Below are positions 53,163-62,246 of a DNA stretch of 64,000 nucleotides, in pieces. Position numbers and translations under genes: made by a program. Source of the stretch: Tersicoccus sp. Bi-70 (GTDB taxonomy: Bacteria > Actinomycetota > Actinomycetes > Actinomycetales > Micrococcaceae); contig NZ_MIEU01000010.1 in NCBI RefSeq assembly GCF_001968825.1, positions 496,001-560,000 on the forward strand, written 5' to 3'. Below the pieces are notes generated by a model. That model was not told the origin of the DNA. It did no database searches and saw only the letters and a list, made by a program, of their open reading frames with translations. Within the stretch, counting starts at the first letter, position 1. Every line of letters begins with the position of its first letter.

Positions 53163-53578
53163 GACTGCCGGCGCTCGCGGGCGAGGACACCGGAGGGTCC
53201 GGCCTGAGGGACGGCGAGCGGGGCTCCGCGGTCGTCGACTTCGTGCTCGTCGGTGCGGTCCTCACCCTGCTCGCCATGTCGATCGTCCAGCTGGCCGTCA
53301 TCGTCCACGTCCGGAACACACTGCTCGACGCCGCGAGTTCGGGAGCACGCTACGGCTCGCTCGCCGACCGCACCGCGACCGAGGGGCAGGAGCGCGCGCG
53401 CGACCTGGTGCTCTCCTCGCTCGGCCCGGACTACGCCGGCTCGGTGCAGGCCGACGAGAGCCGTGACGGAGGGCGCCGTACGCTGCGAGTCGTCATCACC
53501 GCGCCGATGCCGGTGCTCGGCCTGATCGGCCCGTCGGGACTGCTCGAGGTGCAGGGCCATGCCAGTGCCGGGCCCTGA
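53159..53578 (+). CDS. TadE-like pseudopilin
   Basis: This 139-residue protein has a basic N-terminus, the processing-type sequence ERGSAVVDFVLVGAVLTLLAMS near residues 20-41 and a C-terminal soluble domain. The TadE motif normally has Glu at the fifth position after the Gly; here it is Asp. TadE proteins are minor, processed pseudopilins. It overlaps the previous gene as ATGA and the next by 20 bp. Confidence 0.82.
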   Translation: MRLPALAGEDTGGSGLRDGERGSAVVDFVLVGAVLTLLAMSIVQLAVIVHVRNTLLDAASSGARYGSLADRTATEGQERARDLVLSSLGPDYAGSVQADESRDGGRRTLRVVITAPMPVLGLIGPSGLLEVQGHASAGP

Positions 53579-54065
53579 CGCCGCCGCGGTCGGATCGCCC
53601 CGCCTGCGAGCAACGATCGGGGCGCTCCGACGGCGCATCACCGGCGCCCCGGGCGACGGGGACGCCGGCAGCGCGGTGATCGAGTTCGTCGTGCTCGGCA
53701 CGCTGCTCCTGGTCCCGGTCGTCTATCTCATCCTCAGCCTCGGCGCCGTGCAGGCCGGGTCGTTCGCCGTCGTCGGCGCCGCCGACCAGGCGGCCAAGAT
53801 GATCGCCCTGAGCGAGGAGCAGCTCGACGCCGGAGCAGCGGACGCCGCGGCAGCGACCACGATGGCGGACTTCGGCTTCGACCGCGGGGCCTGGACGGTC
53901 GACGTGGCCTGTTCCGAACCGCGGTGCAGCGAACCGGGATCACGCGTCACCGTGACCGTCCGCCTGACCGTGCCGCTGCCGATGGCGCCGTCGATCGGCG
54001 GGTCGGTGCTCAGTGCGGCCACGGTCCAGTCCAGCGCCACCGAGATCCTCGGCCGGTTCCGGTGA
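53559..54065 (+). CDS. Second TadE/TadF-like pseudopilin
   Basis: This 168-residue protein has a basic N-terminal arm, the motif GDAGSAVIEFVVLGTLLLVPVVY near residues 34-56 with the conserved Glu, and a soluble C-terminal domain. The domain contains a Cys pair (VACSEPRCSEP) that may form a disulfide. It starts within the last 20 bp of the upstream gene and overlaps the TadG-like gene as GTGA. Together with its neighbour it forms the tandem TadE-type pair common in actinobacterial Tad operons. Confidence 0.82.
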   Translation: MPVPGPDAAAVGSPRLRATIGALRRRITGAPGDGDAGSAVIEFVVLGTLLLVPVVYLILSLGAVQAGSFAVVGAADQAAKMIALSEEQLDAGAADAAAATTMADFGFDRGAWTVDVACSEPRCSEPGSRVTVTVRLTVPLPMAPSIGGSVLSAATVQSSATEILGRFR

Positions 54066-54526
54066 GGCGGTTCATCCGGCGGAGGCTCCGGGCAGGGGAC
54101 CGCGAGGCCGGTCAGACGACGGTGCTGATCATCGGCTTCGTCCTGTTGACGCTGCTCGTCACGAGTGTCGCCGCCGACATCACCGCCGTCTACATCGAGC
54201 ACAAGAAGCTGCTCGCGGTGGCCGACTCCGCGGCTCTGGCCGCAGCGGACACCTTCGACCTCGCCGGTGACGGAGCGACAACCGCGCCGGTTCCCGTGCT
54301 GCACTCGGACCGCGTGGGCGGCGCCGTGCGGGCCTACCTCGGCGGCCTGGGGCCGGATGCGGGCGTCGACGGGCTGGCGATCGGCGCCGGGACAGGCACC
54401 ACGGACGGCCGCACCGCCCAGGTCGAGCTGCACGGCGTCGCGCGTCCCCCGCTGATCAGCATCCTCGTCCCGGACGGCATCCCGATCACCGCGGTCGCCC
54501 AGGCCCGCGCCGAACTGCGCCAGTGA
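54062..54526 (+). CDS. TadG-like pilus-associated membrane protein
   Basis: This 154-residue protein begins with an Arg-rich segment and EAGQTTVLIIGFVLLTLLVTSVA, then KKLLAVADSAALAAADTFDLA near residues 48-68. This is the hallmark of Rv3657/TadG-like proteins ('TadE-like helicase-associated' types in actinobacteria). It has one membrane anchor and a short extracytoplasmic domain, much shorter than proteobacterial TadG. GTG 54062 overlaps the previous stop. It ends the Tad block; glgC converges from the other side 179 bp later. Confidence 0.78.
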   Translation: MRRFIRRRLRAGDREAGQTTVLIIGFVLLTLLVTSVAADITAVYIEHKKLLAVADSAALAAADTFDLAGDGATTAPVPVLHSDRVGGAVRAYLGGLGPDAGVDGLAIGAGTGTTDGRTAQVELHGVARPPLISILVPDGIPITAVAQARAELRQ

Positions 54527-54705
54527 CGGATCGGGAACCCTGTTGGGAGGCGGCCGTGGGACGAAGACCGATAGCAGGGAACACCGGTGCGTCTCCGCGC
54601 CTGCCGTTCCGAAGGCGACCGAGCGGCCGAGCGGAAGTTGAACCGCGACTTCGTGACGTCGGCTGGTCTCAAGGAAGCTCCAGGAGGAGCAGAACGGAGG
54701 ACCGG

Positions 54706-55917
54706 TCAGTCGGTAGCCGGGACCTGTGCGCCGGCCGGGACACGCTCGCCGTCCGCCACCCGGTGTCCCGAGCCGAGCACGGTGATGCCGGCGTCGCCGT
54801 CCCCGTCGGAGTCCAGGGACCGGTCCGGGTCGTCCGCACCCACCTGAGCCCCGGCGCCGATCCGCACCCGCAGATCCACCAGCGCCGTCGCCACGGTCGC
54901 GTCCCGGGCCACCACCACGTCGTCCATCACCACCGAGCCGCGGACGGTCGCCCCGGCCTCGACCACCACACGCGGCCCGATCACCGAGTCGATCACGGTG
55001 CCGTGGATCTCCGCCCCCGGGCTGACCAGGCTGTTCCGCACGGTGGCGTCCCCGGCGATGAACGCCGGCCGGGTCTGCGGCTGCGCCGTGTACATCGGCC
55101 AGGCGGCGTCGGCCACGTCGAACCCGGTGCCGCGCAGCAGCTCCTGGTGTGCCTCCCAGTAGCTCTCGATCGTGCCGACGTCCCGCCAGTACCCCTCCAG
55201 CCGGTGCTCGACCACGCTGCCGTGCTCCACCAGGTGGGGCACCAGCGCGTCGCCGTAGTCCTCGAGCTTCCCGTCCCGCTCCAGCAGCATGCCGAGCGTG
55301 TCCAGCAGCACGTCCGTGTCGTAGAGGAACACCTCGGTGCCCACGAGCGAACCCGTCGGCTTCTCCGGTTTGTAGGCGAAGTCGGTCACCCGACCGTCCT
55401 CGGCCTGCACCACGGAGAACCGGGACACGTCGCCGTCGACCTCGGTGGTCACCATGGTCAGGTCCGCGCCGGCCGCCAGGTGCGTGTCGATCACGTCGCG
55501 GTAGTCCAACCGGTAGAGGTGGTCAGCGCTGAGGGTGAGCACGAGATCCGGGTCGAACTCGCGGATCAGCTCCGCCTGCCGGTACAGCGCGTCCGCGTTG
55601 CCCTGTGCGAAGCCCTCGCCGTCGTCCCCCTGGAAGGGCGGCAGCAGCCGCAGCCCGCCGTGTGTGCGGTCCAGGTCCCACGGCCGGCCGTTGGCCACGT
55701 GCTCGTTGAGGTAGTGCGGCTGGAACTGCTCGATCACCCACACATCGGTGAGATTGCTGTGCACCAGGTTCGAGAGCGGGACGTCCACCAGGTGGTAGGA
55801 GCCGGCGAACGGCAGCGCGGGCTTGGCCTTGTCCTGGGTCAGCGGGCCCAGCCGGCTGCCGGCGCCGCCGGCCAGCAGCACAGCCAGGACGGAGGGGCGG
55901 GAGCGGCCGGCACTCAT
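54706..55917 (-). CDS. glgC: Glucose-1-phosphate adenylyltransferase
   Basis: This 403-residue enzyme makes ADP-glucose from ATP and glucose-1-phosphate for glycogen. The signature LAGGAGSRLGPLTQDKAKPALPFAG lies at residues 15-39, FQGDDGEGFAQGNADALYR near 98-116, the catalytic-region SADHLYRLDYRDV near 132, and KPEKP near 185. A C-terminal left-handed beta-helix (AGDATVRNSLVSPG and following) is normal for GlgC. Start ATG 55917 has GGAG five bases upstream. No other glycogen gene is in the window. The C-terminal 30 residues contain an Asp-rich repeat (DPDRSLDSDGDGDAG). Confidence 0.93.
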   Translation of the reverse strand: MSAGRSRPSVLAVLLAGGAGSRLGPLTQDKAKPALPFAGSYHLVDVPLSNLVHSNLTDVWVIEQFQPHYLNEHVANGRPWDLDRTHGGLRLLPPFQGDDGEGFAQGNADALYRQAELIREFDPDLVLTLSADHLYRLDYRDVIDTHLAAGADLTMVTTEVDGDVSRFSVVQAEDGRVTDFAYKPEKPTGSLVGTEVFLYDTDVLLDTLGMLLERDGKLEDYGDALVPHLVEHGSVVEHRLEGYWRDVGTIESYWEAHQELLRGTGFDVADAAWPMYTAQPQTRPAFIAGDATVRNSLVSPGAEIHGTVIDSVIGPRVVVEAGATVRGSVVMDDVVVARDATVATALVDLRVRIGAGAQVGADDPDRSLDSDGDGDAGITVLGSGHRVADGERVPAGAQVPATD

Positions 55918-56141
55918 GGAACTCCAGACGGCAGGGGGTGAGGTCGGTCGAGCGTAGCAGCGGCAACCGGGGGCAACCCGAGGGAGGCAGCATCGACGAC
56001 GCGCCACTGACCTGCGCCGACGCGCGCGTGGTGCTTGACAGTGCAGGTGCGCGCCGGGACAGTGGTGCCACTGTGCGCGCGACGGGGGTCGCGGCGCGAC
56101 CGGGGGAGACAGGGGCGCGGGACGCCTCGAGGGGGAGACAC

Positions 56142-57488
56142 ATGACGGGGGAGCGGGCAGCGCTGCGGCCGGACACGTCCACGAACACCAGCAGGCCGGA
56201 GGGCGGCGCGGACGACCTCGCATTACCCCCGCGACTCGGCGTCCGCTGGTCCCTCGCCTTCACCGGGGTGTGGCTCGTCGTCTGGATGGCGCAGCTGACC
56301 CCCACCCAGCTGCTGTTGCCGCAACAGGTGCGGACCGGCACCGAGGGAAGCGACTGGACCGGCGGCGTCATCGTCTTCGGCCTCATCTTCTCCGCCGTGG
56401 GCCTGCTGGCTCTGGTCGCGGCCCCGGTGATCGGCCGCCTCTCGGACCGCCTGCCCGGCCGCCGTCGCCGTCCCTTCCTCGTCGGCGGCGTCGTGCTCGC
56501 CAGCGCGGGCCTCGCGATCCTCGGCGTGCAGACGACGACGGCGGGCGTCCTGGCCGGGTGGCTCGCGGTGTCCCTCGGCCTCGTCTCGGCCAGTACCGCC
56601 GCGACCGCGGTGGTCGCCGACCAGGTGCCCGCCGCCCACCGCGGCGTCGCCTCCGGCGTCATCGGGGCGACCCAGGCCGTCGGGCTCATCCTCGGCGTGG
56701 CCCTGTGCGTGCTGCTCGCGTTGACGGTGCCGGGCGGCTACGGACTGCTCGCCGCCCTGCTGCTGGTGGTCGGCCTCACCGGCGTGCTGCTGCTGCCGGA
56801 CCCGCCGGCGTCCTCCGTCACCGGCATCCCGCTCACGAGGACGGCCGGTGGCACCGCGCGTCGCGGCCTTCTCACGGCCGTGGCCCGCGCCGGCCGGGAC
56901 ATCGTCACCCGGCTGCGGGACCAGCGGCCCCTCCGCCTCGCGCTGACCTGGACCGTGCTGGTCAACACCGGCAACGCCCTCGCCACCGGCCTGCTGCTGT
57001 TCTTCCTGATCAACGGTCTGGGCCTCGACGCGGCCGCCGCCGACGATCAGTTGCTCACCGTCATCGCGATCTACACCGTGTTCATGGTCATCGCCTCCTT
57101 CGCCGGCGGCTGGGTGTCGGACCGCTGGGGACGACGACGCCCGCTGGTCGCCGCCGCGGCCGCCCTGCAGGTGGTGGCCGCCGCGCTCATCATCGTGACG
57201 CCGTCGATCGGCGGCCTCGACGTCGCCGGCGCGCTGCTCGGCCTCTCCTACGGGGCGTTCTGCTCGGTCAACCTCGCCCTCGTGGTCGACGCGCTGCCGG
57301 ACCGGACGACCGTCGCCCGCGACATGAGCCTGCTGCAGATCGCCCAGAACGGCCCGCAGACGCTCGCGCCGGTGCTCGGCGCGCTCGTCGTCGCCGTGAC
57401 CGGCGGCTTCACGGCGCTGTTCGCCGTGGCCGGCGTGATCTCCGTCCTCGCGGTGCTCGTCGTCGCCCGGCTGCGGCAGGTGCGCTGA
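56142..57488 (+). CDS. MFS-family transporter
   Basis: This 448-residue protein has a hydrophilic N-terminus of about 30 residues and twelve predicted membrane helices. The MFS loop motif between helices 2 and 3 (APVIGRLSDRLPGRRRRPF) lies near 85-105 and its repeat in the second half (GGWVSDRWGRRRPL) near 322-336. The substrate is not evident; the sequence recalls sugar or drug MFS carriers. GGGGGAG five bases before ATG 56142 sets the start. Its stop overlaps the following oxidase start (TGATG), so transporter and oxidase are coupled and may handle the same sugar lactone or polyol (inference). Confidence 0.87.
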   Translation: MTGERAALRPDTSTNTSRPEGGADDLALPPRLGVRWSLAFTGVWLVVWMAQLTPTQLLLPQQVRTGTEGSDWTGGVIVFGLIFSAVGLLALVAAPVIGRLSDRLPGRRRRPFLVGGVVLASAGLAILGVQTTTAGVLAGWLAVSLGLVSASTAATAVVADQVPAAHRGVASGVIGATQAVGLILGVALCVLLALTVPGGYGLLAALLLVVGLTGVLLLPDPPASSVTGIPLTRTAGGTARRGLLTAVARAGRDIVTRLRDQRPLRLALTWTVLVNTGNALATGLLLFFLINGLGLDAAAADDQLLTVIAIYTVFMVIASFAGGWVSDRWGRRRPLVAAAAALQVVAAALIIVTPSIGGLDVAGALLGLSYGAFCSVNLALVVDALPDRTTVARDMSLLQIAQNGPQTLAPVLGALVVAVTGGFTALFAVAGVISVLAVLVVARLRQVR

Positions 57489-58873
57489 TGACGCACCCGC
57501 CCGGACCCGGCCCGGCCACCGGTCCCACGACCGTCCCGACCCCGGCCATCGCCGGGACACCGACCACGACGTGGCGGAACTGGGGCCGCACCGAGCGGGC
57601 CGAGGGCATCACCGTGGTCCGGCCCCGGGACCTCGAGGAGCTGGCCGCCCTGCTCGGGGACGGCACGGGCCGGCCTGTCCGGCCGCTCGCGTCCGGCCAC
57701 TCCTTCTCCGGCATCGGGACGCCCGAGGACATCGCCCTCGACCTCACCGCCTTCAGCGGGCTGAGCGGGCCGGACGACGTCGCCGTCGACGCGTCGCGCG
57801 GCCGGGTCCGCCTCGGCGCGGCCACCCCGCTCTGGCAGATCCCGCGGCTGCTCGCCCCGTTCGGCCTGGCCATGCGCAATCTCGGCGACATCGACCGGCA
57901 GACGATCGCCGGCGCCCTCGCCACCGGCACTCACGGCACCGGCGCCGCCTTCGGGGGCCTGCCGACGCAACTGGTCGGCGCGACCCTGGTGAGCGGCGAC
58001 GGGCAGGTCCTCACCGTCGACGAGGACACCGAGCCGGAGCTGCTGCCGTTCATCCGCGTTGGCCTGGGCGCACTCGGGGTGCTCACCGAGGTCACCCTGC
58101 AGTGCGTGCCCGCCTTCGTGCTGCGGGCCGAGGAGGCCATGCGGAGCCTCGCAGACGTCGACGCCGGCTGGGACGCCCTCTTCGACGAGCCCGACCACGC
58201 CGAGTTCCACTGGTTCCCGGGCAGCGGCCGCGTGGTGACGAAGACGAACACGCGGCTGCCCGGGGACAGCCTGCTCGTGCCGCGCTCGCGGCTGGGCCGG
58301 TGGGTGGGGGAGGAGCTGCTGGCCAACACCGTGTTCGGCGGCCTGTGCGAGGTGAGCCGCCACGTCCCGTGGACCGTGCCGACGATCAACCGGATCGCCA
58401 CCGCCGCGATGGGCCGGGGCACCTTCACCGAGCCGTCCGCCCGGGTGTTCGCGGCCCCTCGGCGCGTGCGGTTCCGGGAGATGGAGTACGCCGTCCCACG
58501 CGCGGCCATGCAGGAGGCCTTCGGGCGCATCCGCCGGCTCGCGGACGCCTGGCCCGAGCCCATCGAGTTCCCGGTGGAGGTGCGGGTCGCGGCCGCCGAC
58601 GACGTCGCCCTCTCGCCCGGGTCCGGGCAGGACATCGGGTACATCGCCGTCCACCGGCACGTGCGCCGGCCGCACGAGCGCTACTTCGCGGCCGCCGAGC
58701 GGATCTTCGCCGACTACGGCGGCCGTCCCCACTGGGGCAAGGTGCACGGCCTCGACGCGGATCGCCTGGGCGCCCTCTACCCGCGCTTCGGGGAGGCGCT
58801 CGCCGTCCGGGACCGGCTCGACCCCGAGCGACGGTTCGCCAACCCGTACCTGCGACGCGTGCTCGGACCCTGA
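57488..58873 (+). CDS. FAD-linked sugar-1,4-lactone/alditol oxidase family protein
   Basis: This 461-residue VAO-type flavoprotein has a PCMH FAD-binding domain: RPLASGHSFSGIG near residues 68-80 and LATGTHGTGAAFGG near 142-155. A C-terminal ALO domain (D-arabinono-1,4-lactone oxidase) ends with the HWGK motif near 420 and RFANPYLRRVL. Related enzymes oxidise L-gulono-lactone, D-arabinono-lactone or alditols with oxygen. The covalent-FAD His cannot be assigned with certainty by eye. Start ATG 57488 shares one base with the MFS stop. Confidence 0.87.
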   Translation: MTHPPGPGPATGPTTVPTPAIAGTPTTTWRNWGRTERAEGITVVRPRDLEELAALLGDGTGRPVRPLASGHSFSGIGTPEDIALDLTAFSGLSGPDDVAVDASRGRVRLGAATPLWQIPRLLAPFGLAMRNLGDIDRQTIAGALATGTHGTGAAFGGLPTQLVGATLVSGDGQVLTVDEDTEPELLPFIRVGLGALGVLTEVTLQCVPAFVLRAEEAMRSLADVDAGWDALFDEPDHAEFHWFPGSGRVVTKTNTRLPGDSLLVPRSRLGRWVGEELLANTVFGGLCEVSRHVPWTVPTINRIATAAMGRGTFTEPSARVFAAPRRVRFREMEYAVPRAAMQEAFGRIRRLADAWPEPIEFPVEVRVAAADDVALSPGSGQDIGYIAVHRHVRRPHERYFAAAERIFADYGGRPHWGKVHGLDADRLGALYPRFGEALAVRDRLDPERRFANPYLRRVLGP

Positions 58874-58989
58874 GTCTCGAACCGTGAGTCCCGAACCCTG
58901 CCGACGGCGCCACGACGGCGGCCGCCCGCCGGGCGACCACGGTGCCGGCCGCGATCCGCCCGGGCGCGGTGCCGTACGCTGGAGGAACC

Positions 58990-60105
58990 ATGGCAACCAC
59001 TGATTTTCCCGCCGAGATCGCCCAGCTCCGCTCCACCTTCGCCAGCATCGAGAACGTCGTCGACGTCGAGAAGGTCCGCGCCGAGATCGCCGAGCTGAGC
59101 GAGCAGGCCGGCGCGCCGGACCTCTGGGACGACCCCGACTCCGCCCAGCAGGTCACCAGCAAGCTCTCCCACCGGCAGTCCGACCTGGAGCGCGTCGAGC
59201 GGCTCGGTTCGCGCATCGACGACCTCGAGGTGCTGGTCCAGCTGGCCGGCGAGGAGGACGACGAGGACACCCGCGCCGAGGCCGAGCGGGAACTGACCTC
59301 GATCAAGAAGTCCCTCAGCGAGCTCGAGGTCGTGACCCTGCTCTCGGGCGAGTACGACGAGCGCGAGGCCGTGGTCACCATCCGCTCCGGCGCCGGCGGC
59401 GTCGACGCCGCGGACTTCGCCGAGATGCTCATGCGCATGTACCTGCGCTGGGCCGAGCGGCACGGCTACCCGACGTCGGTGCTCGACACCTCGTACGCGG
59501 AGGAGGCCGGCCTGAAGTCGGCGACCTTCGAGGTCAAGGCCCCGTACGCGTTCGGCACCCTCTCGGTCGAGGCCGGCACCCACCGCCTCGTGCGGATCAG
59601 CCCGTTCGACAACCAGGGCCGCCGCCAGACGTCCTTCGCCGCCGTCGAGGTCATCCCGCTGATCGAGCAGACCGACAGCATCGACATCCCCGAGTCGGAT
59701 CTGAAGATCGACGTGTTCCGCTCCTCGGGCCCCGGGGGCCAGTCCGTCAACACGACCGACTCCGCGGTGCGCATGACCCACCTGCCCACGGGCACCGTCG
59801 TCTCCATGCAGAACGAGAAGTCCCAGATCCAGAACCGGGCCGCCGCCCTGCGCGTCATGCAGTCCCGCCTGCTGCTGCTGAAGAAGGAGCAGGAGGACGC
59901 CGAGAAGAAGGCGCTCGCCGGCGACGTCAAGGCCTCGTGGGGCGACCAGATGCGCTCCTACGTGCTCAACCCGTACCAGATGGTCAAGGATCTGCGCACC
60001 GAGCACGAGGTCGGCAACACCGCCGCCGTGCTCGACGGCGAGATCGACGACTTCGTCGACGCCGGCATCCGCTGGCGCGCCGCGGGGCGCAGCGCCGCCG
60101 AGTAG
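58990..60105 (+). CDS. prfB: Peptide chain release factor 2
   Basis: This 371-residue factor terminates translation at UAA and UGA. The stop-codon recognition motif SPF is present in [12 protein letters not shown] near residues 204-215, and the catalytic GGQ in [16 protein letters not shown] near 245-260. The frame is continuous from ATG 58990: the programmed +1 frameshift site around codon 25 found in many bacterial prfB genes is absent, so this feedback control does not operate here. GGAGG lies four bases before ATG. A TACGCT -10-like string overlaps this area but would exclude the ribosome site from the transcript. Confidence 0.96.
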   Translation: MATTDFPAEIAQLRSTFASIENVVDVEKVRAEIAELSEQAGAPDLWDDPDSAQQVTSKLSHRQSDLERVERLGSRIDDLEVLVQLAGEEDDEDTRAEAERELTSIKKSLSELEVVTLLSGEYDEREAVVTIRSGAGGVDAADFAEMLMRMYLRWAERHGYPTSVLDTSYAEEAGLKSATFEVKAPYAFGTLSVEAGTHRLVRISPFDNQGRRQTSFAAVEVIPLIEQTDSIDIPESDLKIDVFRSSGPGGQSVNTTDSAVRMTHLPTGTVVSMQNEKSQIQNRAAALRVMQSRLLLLKKEQEDAEKKALAGDVKASWGDQMRSYVLNPYQMVKDLRTEHEVGNTAAVLDGEIDDFVDAGIRWRAAGRSAAE

Positions 60106-60123
60106 TCGCTCCCTCGCCCGTCC

Positions 60124-60153
60124 CGTCGCGGACGGAGCCGTCGCGGACGGAGC
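60124..60153. repeat. 15-bp perfect tandem duplication downstream of prfB
   Basis: CGTCGCGGACGGAGC occurs at 60124-60138 and again at 60139-60153 within the 255-bp gap between prfB and the hydrolase gene. The gap otherwise holds a weak CATGAT -10-like string at 60208. Confidence 0.85.
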
Positions 60154-60360
60154 GGTCGCGTTCACCCAGCCGGACGGCGGCCCGGTTCCGTCGTGTGGCA
60201 GTGATGGCATGATGAGGGCGTGAGCCGTCGGGGGGCCGGCGCTCACGCACCGCCCGGCGTGGCCGCGGCGGTCTGTGCCGGGGTCGAGGCGCATGGACGG
60301 CGTTGCCGCAGGTCGGGCCGCCGACGGCGCGCGAGCCTGCCTGCCGGAAAGCAGAGGACC

Positions 60361-61377
60361 ATGGAGCCGTTCCTGACACGGTCGTACCGCCGGGACCGGA
60401 TCGCCGTGCGCGGAGGCGATCTGACCGTCGGCGTGTGGGATGCCGTCCCCGAGCCGGACGAGGACCCCACGACGCCCGCCCCGGCCGCCGTGGCACCGGA
60501 GCCGCCGATCACCCCGGCGACGGGGTACACCGCCGTCGAACCCCCGGCCTCCGCCGCGAACGCGACGCCCACCCGCCCCCGCACCGTCCTGCTGCTGCAC
60601 GGACTGACCGGGCACCACCAGACCTTCCGTGCCGTCGCCGACCGGCTCGACGCCTACCGGGTCATCGCCCCCGACCTGCGCGGCCGCGGGGAGAGCTACG
60701 CGCTGCTCGGCCCCTACGGGATGTCCGCCCACGCGGACGACCTCGCCTTGACCCTGGAGGCGGAGGACGCCGACGACGTCATCGTCGTGGGCTACTCGAT
60801 GGGCGGTCTGGCCGCCCTGGTGCTCGCGCACCGTCACCCCGAGCGGATCAGCGCGCTGCTGCTGGTGGACATGTGGCTGCCGCGGCTCGCCTCCCCGGGC
60901 GAGGACCGCGACGCGACGATCTCGACGATCTTCGCGCCGTTGTTCGACACGATCGAGCGCACCTACCCGTCCACAGACGAGTACCACCGGTTCTGGGAGC
61001 AGTCCGGCCGCTTCGACGTCCCGCTCTCCGACGATGTCCGGGCGGCCCTCGACTACGCCCTGCTCGGCCGCGAGCCCGAGCTCGGGATCCGTGTGCAGGG
61101 CCGCGCGGCGTGGGAGGACGCGACGGAGGTGGTGGGAGCGGAGGACGTGCTCGCCGCCCTGAACGGGCTGACGCATCCGGCTCGGCTGATCTGGCGCCGC
61201 GCCGGTCACGCCGAGGACGCCGCGGCCTGGGACATCGAGGGCAGCGCCGAGTCCTGGGCGTCCCTGCTGCCCACGCTCACCGCCAGCGAGTACCCCTCGA
61301 CCGGGAGGATCCCGCTCTTCACCGAGGACGGCGTCGCCCGCATCCGCGCTGCCGTCGACGACCTCGCCGCCGGCTGA
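60361..61377 (+). CDS. Alpha/beta-hydrolase fold protein
   Basis: This 338-residue protein contains the oxyanion-hole segment LLLHGLTGHHQTF near residues 78-90, VIAPDLRGRGES near 101-112 and the nucleophile elbow VVGYSMGGLAAL with Ser near residue 144. A Pro/Ala-rich insertion (about 35-72) precedes the fold. The catalytic His expected near the C-terminus in a GH-type motif is not obvious; the matching place reads GRIPLFTEDGVARI. The substrate is unknown. ATG 60361 is chosen for the adjacent AGAGG; a longer form from GTG 60220 is possible, because that GTG lies six bases after CATGAT, but its first 47 residues are Arg-rich and look non-coding. Confidence 0.78.
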   Translation: MEPFLTRSYRRDRIAVRGGDLTVGVWDAVPEPDEDPTTPAPAAVAPEPPITPATGYTAVEPPASAANATPTRPRTVLLLHGLTGHHQTFRAVADRLDAYRVIAPDLRGRGESYALLGPYGMSAHADDLALTLEAEDADDVIVVGYSMGGLAALVLAHRHPERISALLLVDMWLPRLASPGEDRDATISTIFAPLFDTIERTYPSTDEYHRFWEQSGRFDVPLSDDVRAALDYALLGREPELGIRVQGRAAWEDATEVVGAEDVLAALNGLTHPARLIWRRAGHAEDAAAWDIEGSAESWASLLPTLTASEYPSTGRIPLFTEDGVARIRAAVDDLAAG

Positions 61378-61472
61378 CGGAGGGGCACCCTCACCAGCTG
61401 ACGACACCGGCACCCACCGACACGCCGCACGACACACCCGCCCGGCTGACGGGGCGAGAAGCAACGCCGCCC

Positions 61473-61478
61473 TACACT
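61473..61478 (+). promoter_or_regulatory. Candidate -10 element for ftsE-ftsX
   Basis: TACACT matches TANNNT and predicts initiation near 61485, giving a 72-base leader before ftsE. Confidence 0.5.
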
Positions 61479-61556
61479 CGAACCGCCGAGGCCCCCTGTT
61501 CCCAGGTACGGTCCCGCCTCGGTGCCTGTGGGGCGGGCCGGGAGCAGCACGCGCGC

Positions 61557-62246
61557 ATGATCCGATTCGACAGTGTCACCAAGGTCTACGACGACACGTC
61601 GCGCCCGGCCCTGGACGGCATCAGCACCGAGATCGACCGCGGCCAGTTCACCTTCCTCGTCGGCGCCTCCGGTTCCGGCAAGTCCACGTTCATCCGCCTC
61701 GTCCTCAAGGAGGAGGCGCCGTCCCGCGGCTCCGTCTACGTCGCCGGCCAGAACGTCTCCGTCATCGCGCCCTGGCGCGTGCCCCGCTTCCGCCGGGGCA
61801 TCGGCGTCGTGTTCCAGGACTTCCGGCTGCTGCCGAACAAGACCGTGTTCGGCAACGTCGCCTTCGCGATGCAGGTGCTCGGCCGGAGCCGCACCGTGAT
61901 CAAGCAGACCGTGCCCACCGTGCTGCAGACCGTGGGGCTCGAGGGCAAGGACGGCCGGTTCCCGCACGAGCTCTCCGGCGGTGAGCAGCAGCGCGTCGCC
62001 ATCGCCCGCGCCATCGTCAACCGGCCCGCGATCCTGCTCGCCGACGAACCGACCGGCAACCTGGACCCCGCCACCTCGATGGGCATCATGAAGGTCCTCG
62101 ACCGCGTCAACCAGAACGGGACCACCGTGGTGATGGCCACCCACGACGGGATGATCGTCAACGAGATGCGCCGCCGCGTGATCGAGCTCGACCACGGCGC
62201 CATCGTCCGCGACGACGCCGAAGGCATCTACGAGGGCGCCCGATGA
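61557..62246 (+). CDS. ftsE: Cell-division ABC ATPase FtsE
   Basis: This 229-residue ATPase works with FtsX to transmit cell-division signals to peptidoglycan hydrolases outside the membrane. Walker A VGASGSGKSTFIRLVL is at residues 35-50, the Q-loop VVFQDFRLLPNKTV near 86-99, the signature ELSGGEQQRVAIARA near 139-153, and Walker B ILLADEPTGNLDP near 159-171. ATG 61557 begins the conserved MIRFDSVTKVY; the ribosome site (GGGAG) is rather distant. Its stop overlaps ftsX (ATGA). Confidence 0.96.
   Translation: MIRFDSVTKVYDDTSRPALDGISTEIDRGQFTFLVGASGSGKSTFIRLVLKEEAPSRGSVYVAGQNVSVIAPWRVPRFRRGIGVVFQDFRLLPNKTVFGNVAFAMQVLGRSRTVIKQTVPTVLQTVGLEGKDGRFPHELSGGEQQRVAIARAIVNRPAILLADEPTGNLDPATSMGIMKVLDRVNQNGTTVVMATHDGMIVNEMRRRVIELDHGAIVRDDAEGIYEGAR

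Noticed and set aside
54527-54705. A small gene between the TadG-like gene and glgC
   Set aside because: Frames here lack a ribosome site and recognisable composition; treated as a convergent spacer with no clear terminator.
58975-58980. TACGCT as the prfB promoter
   Set aside because: It would start transcription at about 58987, leaving the obvious GGAGG ribosome site outside the mRNA; likely coincidental.
58990-59080. Programmed +1 frameshift in prfB
   Set aside because: The reading frame is continuous through codon 25 with no in-frame TGA, so no frameshift is needed.
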